Below, one piece after another: positions 58,564 through 64,000 of a stretch of DNA of 64,000 bases; within the stretch, counting starts at the first letter, position 1; each line of letters starts with the position of its first letter. The DNA is from Polluticaenibacter yanchengensis (GTDB lineage: Bacteria; Bacteroidota; Bacteroidia; Chitinophagales; Chitinophagaceae). The stretch lies in the NCBI GenBank assembly GCA_027854065.1, contig JAQGEF010000018.1, positions 16,776 through 80,775 on the forward strand. Direction: 5' to 3'. The translations under genes were made by a program, and so were the position numbers. The notes below the pieces were generated by a model, which saw only the letters and a program-made list of their open reading frames with translations, did not search any database and was not told the DNA's origin.

Positions 58564-59412
58564 ATGAAAAACATGCTTTTACAAATAGATATTAATGTGG
58601 ATAAGGTTTCCAATTTTGCTACCACATTTAAGGATAGTGCTTTGGCATTTGCCCCTAAAGCAATAAGTGCTATTGTTGTTTTACTGATTGGTTTATGGCT
58701 TATTAAACTGATGGGTAAGCTGATCCAAAAATTCATGACAGTTAAGAAGTATGATACGTCTCTGATGACTTTTTTATTGTCATTTTTTAAAGTATTGATG
58801 AACATACTGCTTATAATAACTGTAGCAAGTATGTTAGGAATAAATACCACTTCCTTTGCCGCTCTTATAGCCGGTGCAGGTATTGCGATAGGTGCTGCAT
58901 TGAACGGTTCACTTGGAAATTTTGCCGGTGGGGTTATGCTACTGGTATTTAAGCCTTTTAAAATTGGTGACCTGGTAGAAGCTCAAAACGTTACCGGAAC
59001 GGTAACTGAAATGGGCATCTTTAATACAGTAATATTAACACCTGATAATAAAACTGTTATAGTTCCTAACGGACCTCTTTCAACAAATATTATCATTAAC
59101 TATACTACTGCCGGATATCTGAGAGTTGATTTAGCGATTGCGATTTCTCTTGACCAGGATGTAGATAAAGCACGCGAAGTTGCTTTAGCGGCAATGAAAC
59201 AATTCCCTGGTGTGTTAGATACGCCTGCTCCGGAAGTTGCAGTTTTAAAAGTAGCAGACTTCATGACAACATTAGCAATAAGGCCTTATTGTACTCAATC
59301 TGAATACTGGAATGTATATTTCGGTGTACAGGAAGCAGTTAAAAAGGCATTTGATGCGAATGGCATCGTTGGTCCAACTCCAACAAGAATCATTATTAAT
59401 AAGACCCCTTAA
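58564..59412 (+). CDS. mscS: MscS-family mechanosensitive channel
   Basis: 282 residues. Three N-terminal helices, the third being the Gly/Ala-rich pore helix (AALIAGAGIAIGAALNGSLG), followed by the beta domain beginning FAGGVMLLVFKPFKIGDLVE and GTVTEMGIFNTVILTPDNKT, as in E. coli MscS (286 residues). Opens under membrane tension to relieve osmotic shock. Single gene, terminated by the hairpin at 59451 just upstream of the tRNA promoter. Confidence 0.93.
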   Translation: MKNMLLQIDINVDKVSNFATTFKDSALAFAPKAISAIVVLLIGLWLIKLMGKLIQKFMTVKKYDTSLMTFLLSFFKVLMNILLIITVASMLGINTTSFAALIAGAGIAIGAALNGSLGNFAGGVMLLVFKPFKIGDLVEAQNVTGTVTEMGIFNTVILTPDNKTVIVPNGPLSTNIIINYTTAGYLRVDLAIAISLDQDVDKAREVALAAMKQFPGVLDTPAPEVAVLKVADFMTTLAIRPYCTQSEYWNVYFGVQEAVKKAFDANGIVGPTPTRIIINKTP

Positions 59413-59450
59413 ATAGATAGTTCCTTAATTCTTCCTTAAACTCAAACTTT

Positions 59451-59484
59451 GAAGGCTGCCGAAAAATGGCGGCTTTCTTTTTTT
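59451..59484 (+). terminator. Terminator of mscS
   Basis: GAAGGCTGCC / GGCGGCTTTC stem with a short loop, then TTTCTTTTTTT. Confidence 0.8.
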
Positions 59485-59503
59485 AGAAAAAGATGAAAAT
59501 TAT

Positions 59504-59533
59504 TTTGTCGTTTCAAAATAATTCCTACATTTG
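59504..59533 (+). promoter_or_regulatory. Promoter of tRNA-Leu
   Basis: TTTTG (-33 TTG at 59505-59507), an 18-base spacer and TACATTTG (59526-59533) fit the Bacteroidota consensus TTG-N17-23-TAnnTTTG well; transcription would start about 10-19 bases before the tRNA. Confidence 0.75.
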
Positions 59534-59551
59534 CAACCCCAACGATAACGA

Positions 59552-59635
59552 GCCCAGATGGCGGAATTGGTAGACGCGCTAGACTCAAAATCTGGTTTTC
59601 GAAAGGGAGTGCAGGTTCGATTCCTGTTCTGGGCA
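59552..59635 (+). tRNA. tRNA-Leu (anticodon CAA)
   Basis: 84 nt. Acceptor arms GCCCAGA / TCTGGGC, D arm, anticodon stem CTAGA / TCTGG with loop CTCAAAA (anticodon CAA at 59586-59588, reading UUG), a long class II variable arm and the T arm GTTCGATTC. The CCA end is not encoded. Followed by a hairpin terminator. No integrase or att-like repeat adjoins it. Confidence 0.97.
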
Positions 59636-59644
59636 CGAAGCCGA

Positions 59645-59672
59645 AAAAGAACTACAGTGGTAGTTCTTTTTC
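59645..59672 (+). terminator. Terminator of tRNA-Leu
   Basis: Stem AAAAAGAACTAC / GTAGTTCTTTTT with 4-nt loop and T-run. Confidence 0.9.
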
Positions 59673-59738
59673 ATTTTATGCCATCTTTGCATTATGGGCT
59701 ACCCACTTTATGTTTCATTCCTATTTTGACCAGGCAAC

Positions 59739-60605
59739 TTAACAAACATATATTTTTAATAATTTCAACCTGCTTGATGTCTGAAGCTTTTTTAACGCTG
59801 CCTCTTTAATTTGGCGCACTCTTTCTCTTGACAATGACAAACAGGCTCCTATTTCCTCTAAACTTAATGATTTGGCAAGACCTATACCATAATAAAAAAA
59901 CAATACGGTTCTTTGCCTGTCCGAGAGCGAATCCATTGTTCTTAATAAATCGCTTTTTAATGAGTCCTGCATTTCAATTTTATGATCTGCAAAGTAAATT
60001 TCACTGCATGGTAATATATCGGAAATTTTAGTTTCATTTTCATTATTAGAACCGGACTCTACACTGATACATCGTAAGTTGGCATTACAAATTTCTAAAA
60101 CTGCCTGTGCGTCAGATGAAGTCAATTCTGCAAGTTCCTGCATGGTGGGTTCTCTTTCATTCTCCTGTTCAAAATTTAAAACAGCTTTATTGATTTTATT
60201 ATTTAAAATCGCCTTTGAAGCGGGTAATCTTATCATCCTGCTGTTATTCATTATGGCATACATAATACTTTGCCGGATCCACCAGACTGCATATGAAATA
60301 AACTTAAACCCTTTTGTTGCGTCGAATTTTTCAGCAGCTTTTATCAATCCTAGGTTCCCTTCATTAATTAAATCACTTAATAATAAACCCTGGTGCTGAA
60401 ATTTTTTGGCCACACTTATCACAAAACGCAGATTCGACTCGACAAGTTTATTGAGAGATTTTTTACACCCTTCTTTAATTAATTGGGATAACCTGACTTC
60501 TTCTGAATCTGATAAAAGAGGGTATTTATTGATTTCGTATAAGTACTTATCTATGCTATCACTATCCTTTGAAGTAATGCAACTGGTAATTTTCAGCCCT
60601 CTCAT
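59739..60605 (-). CDS. RpoD-like (sigma-70) RNA polymerase sigma factor, divergent paralogue
   Basis: 288 residues with the full region 1.2-4.2 layout of the short Bacteroidota primary sigma: SIDKYLYEINKYPLL (1.2), NLRFVISVAKKFQHQGLLLS, LINEGNLGLIKAAEKFD, FKFISYAVWWIRQSI (region 2), region 3 and the region 4 helix-turn-helix LSLEEIGACLSLSRERVRQI. Substitutions at positions that are usually invariant in housekeeping RpoD of this phylum (IMYAIMNNSRMIRLPASKAI; RQIKEAALKKL) suggest a second, specialised sigma rather than the main one. The genuine rpoD is presumably elsewhere. Regulated region upstream carries three ACGT repeats. Confidence 0.85.
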   Translation of the reverse strand: MRGLKITSCITSKDSDSIDKYLYEINKYPLLSDSEEVRLSQLIKEGCKKSLNKLVESNLRFVISVAKKFQHQGLLLSDLINEGNLGLIKAAEKFDATKGFKFISYAVWWIRQSIMYAIMNNSRMIRLPASKAILNNKINKAVLNFEQENEREPTMQELAELTSSDAQAVLEICNANLRCISVESGSNNENETKISDILPCSEIYFADHKIEMQDSLKSDLLRTMDSLSDRQRTVLFFYYGIGLAKSLSLEEIGACLSLSRERVRQIKEAALKKLQTSSRLKLLKIYVC

Positions 60606-60685
60606 ATTATCAGATTTAATTATTATAAATTTTCTTAACTCAAATTTAATAACATTACATCTTATAAAAAATAGCCAATTGAATT

Positions 60686-60715
60686 TTACGTAGTTTTACG
60701 TTAAAAGTTACGTAG
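60686..60715. promoter_or_regulatory. Three TTACGT repeats upstream of the sigma factor gene
   Basis: TTACGTAG (60686), TTACGTT (60696) and TTACGTAG (60708), at centres 10 and 12 bases apart, about 80-110 bases upstream of the sigma start codon on its own strand. The ACGT core is palindromic and the copies lie on one face of the helix. Possible operator or autoregulatory promoter element. The rest of the 60606-60867 gap shows nothing recognisable. Confidence 0.45.
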
Positions 60716-60867
60716 AAGTGGCAATTAAAATAAGTAGTTTAGGAAGTCTTTTATAAGAAAAATGGATAAAAGAACAGTATAATTGCTGCTGGATAGGGTA
60801 TTTTCCGTAAAATAAAGGACGACAAAAGCAAAAATTACAAATTGAAAATGCAGTGGATACCTGCAAA

Positions 60868-60902
60868 AGTGGCTTATAAAACACTTTATTTCATAAGCCA
60901 CT
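60868..60902 (-). terminator. Terminator of the DEAD-box helicase gene
   Basis: Perfect 10-base arms AGTGGCTTAT / ATAAGCCACT, 15-base loop, then TTTTG on the minus strand. Confidence 0.7.
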
Positions 60903-60920
60903 ATATTTCAACACAATATA

Positions 60921-62066
60921 TTAAAATCCATGTAAATTAACATCATCCGTTGATTTTATCTCCACTGTTTTCTTCATTTTCTTCTGAATGACGCCGAAGT
61001 GATGCATATCTTCATCTGTTAAAAGAGTGACTGCATGCCCGGTTTCATGCACGCGCCCTGTTCTGCCGATACGATGAACATAATCCAGGGGCGAGCGTGG
61101 CAGTTCAAAATTGACTACTACAGGTAATGAATCGATGTGGATTCCACGGCCAATTAAATCTGTTGCGACTAATACCCTGGCTTCGCGTTGTTTAAAATCG
61201 TCCAGATTCTCCTGGCGGATACCCTGAGATTTTTTGCCATGAATGGCAATGGCTTTGATCTTATTTTTATTTAATTTTTCTACCAGGTTATCTGCAGTCC
61301 TCTGAGATGAAACAAAGACTAATACCTGCTGCCATTGGTTCGTTTTAATTAAATACCGTAAGAAAGGACCTTTGGCTTCTGCCTTTACATGATATGCGAT
61401 CTGTTCTATCTGTTCTATATTGGCTTCTTCTGATTTTATTTCAATAATGACAGGATCGATGGACAAGCGTCTTTTCATATCATCGACCTTATCATTTAAG
61501 GTGGCAGAAAATAATGATACCTGCTTACGCTTCGGCAGTAAAGCAATTAGCTTATTCATCTCTTCCTCGAACCCTAGCTGAAACATTTTATCGGCTTCAT
61601 CTACAATGAGGTGTTCCACCTGAGAAATGCTTAATGCATTCTGCTCCAACAGGTCCAGTAATCTGCCGGGAGTGGCTATTAAAACTTCTACTCCAAATAA
61701 ACCTTTCATTTGCGGATTGATGGATACACCTCCGTAAACTGCCATGGTTCTGACTTCGCGTTTTAGATTAACAGTAAAATCCCTGAATACTTCATCAATC
61801 TGTATGGCTAGTTCCCTGGTTGGTACAAGAACCAACACAGATATATTTCTGTTGCGTGTTACATTTTTTTGATTTTGAAGCTTATTTAATACTGGTGCAA
61901 CAAAACAGAAGGTTTTACCGGAACCTGTTTTTGCAATACCTATGACATCTTTGCCGGATAAAATAGCTGGAATTGCTTGTTCTTGTATGGGAAATGGCTT
62001 TTTGAAGCCTGATTGTTTTACAGTTTGTATTATATTTTGTGATAATCCTAATTTGTCGAATGACAT
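60921..62066 (-). CDS. DEAD-box ATP-dependent RNA helicase
   Basis: 381 residues with the ordered motifs FKKPFPIQEQAIPAIL (Q), AKTGSGKTFCF (I), VPTRELAIQ (Ia), TPGRLLDLL, DEADKMFQLGF (II), SATLNDK (III, SAT), FVSSQRTADNLVEKL, RVLVATDLIGRGIHI (V) and HRIGRTGRVHETG (VI). RhlE/CsdA-like core with almost no C-terminal extension; role in ribosome assembly or mRNA turnover is inferred. Single gene. Confidence 0.93.
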   Translation of the reverse strand: MSFDKLGLSQNIIQTVKQSGFKKPFPIQEQAIPAILSGKDVIGIAKTGSGKTFCFVAPVLNKLQNQKNVTRNRNISVLVLVPTRELAIQIDEVFRDFTVNLKREVRTMAVYGGVSINPQMKGLFGVEVLIATPGRLLDLLEQNALSISQVEHLIVDEADKMFQLGFEEEMNKLIALLPKRKQVSLFSATLNDKVDDMKRRLSIDPVIIEIKSEEANIEQIEQIAYHVKAEAKGPFLRYLIKTNQWQQVLVFVSSQRTADNLVEKLNKNKIKAIAIHGKKSQGIRQENLDDFKQREARVLVATDLIGRGIHIDSLPVVVNFELPRSPLDYVHRIGRTGRVHETGHAVTLLTDEDMHHFGVIQKKMKKTVEIKSTDDVNLHGF

Positions 62067-62119
62067 ATAATTGTTTTAAATGGGCACAAAGGTAGTTCTT
62101 TAAAATGTCAAATAGTATT

Positions 62120-62305
62120 ATAACGGCTGACGGGCTGCCTGATACAGCGGGTGGCGAGGTACGAGCCAGTATTTTGTGCGCCGTGAATAAATGACCTTCT
62201 TTCTTTTTGCAGCGTCTTCTGCAACAAAAGAGACCGGCGTACAAAATACCATGCCTGCGGTAGCAGGAACTGAAGCTCAATTAAAATTCTAACGAAGAAA
62301 GCCCC
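62120..62305 (+). repeat. Family B dispersed structured repeat, copy B6
   Basis: GGCTGACGGGCTGCCTGATA, GGGTGGCGAGGTACGAGCC, then a 15-base arm GTATTTTGTGCGCCG (62169-62183) matched by CGGCGTACAAAATAC (62235-62249) with one mismatch, and the terminus GAAGAAAGCCCC. The central arms carry an additional TTGCAG / CTGCAA hairpin inside. Located between the helicase start and rseP. Confidence 0.85.
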
Positions 62306-62386
62306 AAAATAGATTGATCATTGAATATTTTACAATTGATAACATTTAATATGATATCTTTTTCTAAAAAGATTACCAATAAGAAA

Positions 62387-62394
62387 TATATTTG
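62387..62394 (+). promoter_or_regulatory. Candidate -7 box for rseP
   Basis: TATATTTG fits TAnnTTTG, 42 bases before the ATG at 62437. No TTG at -33. Confidence 0.4.
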
Positions 62395-62436
62395 CGACTG
62401 TTTAAAATATATAAATAAACCAGAGAGATTTATAGT

Positions 62437-63807
62437 ATGCTTTTATTTGTTGCCTCACAATGGGGTTTGTTGATAGCTCAGTTAATGTTATCATTATCAA
62501 TTTTGGTGGTGGTACATGAGTTTGGTCACTTTATTACAGCTAAATGGTTTGGTTGCAGAGTTGAGAAGTTTTACTTATTCTTTGATCCGTATTTTTCTTT
62601 GTTTAAGAAAAAAGTAGGTGAAACAGAGTATGGTATTGGCTGGTTGCCCCTGGGCGGCTATGTAAAAATATCCGGCATGGTGGATGAAAGCATGGATAAG
62701 GAGCAGTTGAACAAACCGGCTGAAAGCTGGGAATTCAGGAGTAAACCGGCCTGGCAACGTTTAATAATAATGCTTGGTGGTGTTATTATGAATATAATTA
62801 CGGCTTTCGTTATTTATATGGCCATCTGTATGGTTTGGGGCATCAAATCTGTTCCGAATAACAGCCTGAAATACGGGATAGCTGTGCAGGATAGCTTGAT
62901 GTATGATATTGGTTTTAAGAATGGTGACAAAATAAAATCTGTAAATGATCAACCAATTGAAGATTTCAACAAATTACCTTTAAAGCTGATTTTAGGGGAT
63001 CATGCGGTAGTTGAGCGGGACGGTAAAGAAGAAACCATTGCATTACCGGAGAACTTTATAGGACAATTGGTTGAGAAAAAAAGAAACAGAATTCCTTTGG
63101 CAACTGTACGTGTGGAACCTTTAATATTATTTGTAAGTGATTCTTCTGGTGCCAAAACTGCTGGAATGAAGGTTGGCGATAGGATTGTGGCCATTGATTC
63201 TACACCGATCCGTTTTTTTGATGAAATAAAAACATTTGTACAACCTAAAAAGAATGATTCGGTATTGGTTAGTTATTTGAGAAATGGACAACAGTACAGT
63301 CAATCCGTGCTGGTGTCGGATGAAGGCCAGCTTGGTGTATTGGGAGCGGTTACTGCGCACCAATGCGATAGTTTGGGGTATGCCAAATTAGATACAACAA
63401 AATACGGCTTTTTTGCTTCAATACCGGCTGCTGCCGGACTGGCTAAAGAGAAACTGAGCAACCAGGTAGCTCAACTGAAGAAGATATTTTCTCCTAAAAC
63501 GGGTGGCTATAAAGCTGTTGGTGGCTTTAAAAGCATGGCATCTATTTTTAATCCATACGAATGGGACTGGGAAGACTTCTGGACGATGACTGCGATGTTG
63601 AGTATTCTTTTAGCGGTAATGAATTTATTACCGATTCCTGCCCTGGATGGTGGTCATGTGGTATTTACATTAATTGAAATGATTACCGGCAGAAAACCTA
63701 ACCAAAAGATACTGGAATATGCGCAAATTGCAGGTATGATTATATTATTGGCGCTGATGTTATATGCCAACCTGAATGACTTTTTCGGGTACGGAAAAGG
63801 CAGGTAA
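62437..63807 (+). CDS. rseP: RIP metalloprotease RseP (site-2 protease family)
   Basis: 456 residues, inner-membrane zinc metalloprotease that cleaves anti-sigma or signal peptides within the membrane. Active site HEFGH (His27, Glu28, His31) in a transmembrane helix, the third ligand in NLLPIPALDGGHVVF near the C-terminus, and PDZ domain(s) in between (AKTAGMKVGDRIVAIDSTPI). Two PDZ regions appear possible, the first from about residue 150. Terminated by a strong hairpin. Confidence 0.93.
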   Translation: MLLFVASQWGLLIAQLMLSLSILVVVHEFGHFITAKWFGCRVEKFYLFFDPYFSLFKKKVGETEYGIGWLPLGGYVKISGMVDESMDKEQLNKPAESWEFRSKPAWQRLIIMLGGVIMNIITAFVIYMAICMVWGIKSVPNNSLKYGIAVQDSLMYDIGFKNGDKIKSVNDQPIEDFNKLPLKLILGDHAVVERDGKEETIALPENFIGQLVEKKRNRIPLATVRVEPLILFVSDSSGAKTAGMKVGDRIVAIDSTPIRFFDEIKTFVQPKKNDSVLVSYLRNGQQYSQSVLVSDEGQLGVLGAVTAHQCDSLGYAKLDTTKYGFFASIPAAAGLAKEKLSNQVAQLKKIFSPKTGGYKAVGGFKSMASIFNPYEWDWEDFWTMTAMLSILLAVMNLLPIPALDGGHVVFTLIEMITGRKPNQKILEYAQIAGMIILLALMLYANLNDFFGYGKGR

Positions 63808-63824
63808 CTGTTAATATTTTAGAA

Positions 63825-63863
63825 AATAAATAAGCCGGAAGAAAATCTTCCGGCTTATTTATT
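63825..63863 (+). terminator. Terminator of rseP
   Basis: Seventeen-base perfect arms, core TAAGCCGGAAG / CTTCCGGCTTA, loop AAAAT, inside A/T runs. The last 137 bases of the window show no further gene. Confidence 0.9.
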
Positions 63864-64000
63864 GGGGATCAGCATTTAATGCAACCAACAGCCTATATTA
63901 TTTGTGGTAAGTTATTGCTTACTTAACGTGAGTTTTGGGTCCTGTTATTTAAAAATAGTAGGTAATCGCTCTAAAAAAGTATAAGCACATATCCCAGCAA

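Noticed and set aside
59552-59760. tRNA-Leu as an integration site of a genomic island
   Set aside because: No integrase, no duplicated tRNA 3' end and ordinary neighbours on both sides.
1821-62305. Family B elements as REP sequences of a resident RAYT transposase
   Set aside because: No Y1/RAYT gene is present in the window and REP sequences are usually much shorter; kept only as an open question.

Overview
The window is an AT-rich chromosomal segment of a Bacteroidota bacterium, most likely from the Chitinophagaceae or a close relative. This rests on Bacteroidota-type promoters (TAnnTTTG -7 boxes), weak or absent Shine-Dalgarno sequences, a RpoD-like sigma factor of about 288 residues, families typical of the phylum (DUF3857/transglutaminase pairs, DUF6580, DUF4397 lipoproteins, GntR regulators with a sugar-binding-like domain) and many small dispersed palindromic intergenic repeats. 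I ran no database search; genus-level placement is not claimed. No CRISPR array, rRNA, insertion sequence, integrase or prophage was found.

Layout. 1-1.7 kb: a DUF4397 lipoprotein and an outer-membrane barrel. 2.0-13.1 kb, minus strand: a complete reductive pyrimidine catabolic cluster (preA, preT, beta-ureidopropionase, dihydropyrimidinase, NCS1 transporter, class III aminotransferase, mmsA) that would take uracil to beta-alanine, malonate semialdehyde and acetyl-CoA, with a divergent Lrp/AsnC regulator at 13.3 kb. The cluster is interrupted by repeats, a broken DUF1016 gene and a degenerate copy of the ureidopropionase 3' end. 13.9-19.4 kb: housekeeping genes (dnaB, flippase-like protein, rfaE2-type nucleotidyltransferase, CsaA, DUF6580, queG). 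19.7-24.8 kb: two tandem DUF3857/transglutaminase genes, the first with its signal peptide out of frame across an A9 tract, then a GntR regulator. 24.9-32.8 kb: dgt, an alpha/beta hydrolase, AraC, a class II Fic protein and three accessory genes including a lipoprotein with a JAMM-like metal motif. 33.5-42.9 kb: gapN, a small barrel, O-methyltransferase, DUF1801, DinB, a phosphate-porin-like barrel, a Bax-inhibitor-1 protein and a NarL-type two-component pair. 43-50 kb: TPR protein, folB, an OmpR-type two-component system divergent from a proline-rich secreted protein behind three 11-bp-phased TTAACC repeats, an M61/M1-like peptidase, a lipoprotein and a decayed lipoprotein gene. 50.6-55.3 kb: aroB-aroA-(KilA-N)-aroC, with AroC fused to a C-terminal DUF952 domain. 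55.4-63.8 kb: dnaG, polyprenyl synthetase, mscS, tRNA-Leu(CAA), a divergent RpoD-like sigma factor, a DEAD-box helicase and rseP.

The strongest unexplained signal is the intergenic DNA. At least five families of dispersed structured repeats are present. Family B (six copies, 1.8 to 62.3 kb) has a conserved GC-rich core, a common terminus GAAAGCCCC and variable arms that differ in sequence between copies yet remain self-complementary within a copy, as expected of selection on, or replication through, a folded RNA or single-stranded DNA. Families A (2 copies), C (3), D (3, clustered) and E (1) accompany it. The other main candidates are the AroC-DUF952 fusion, the JAMM-like lipoprotein, the A9 frameshift and the phased response-regulator box at 46.57 kb.
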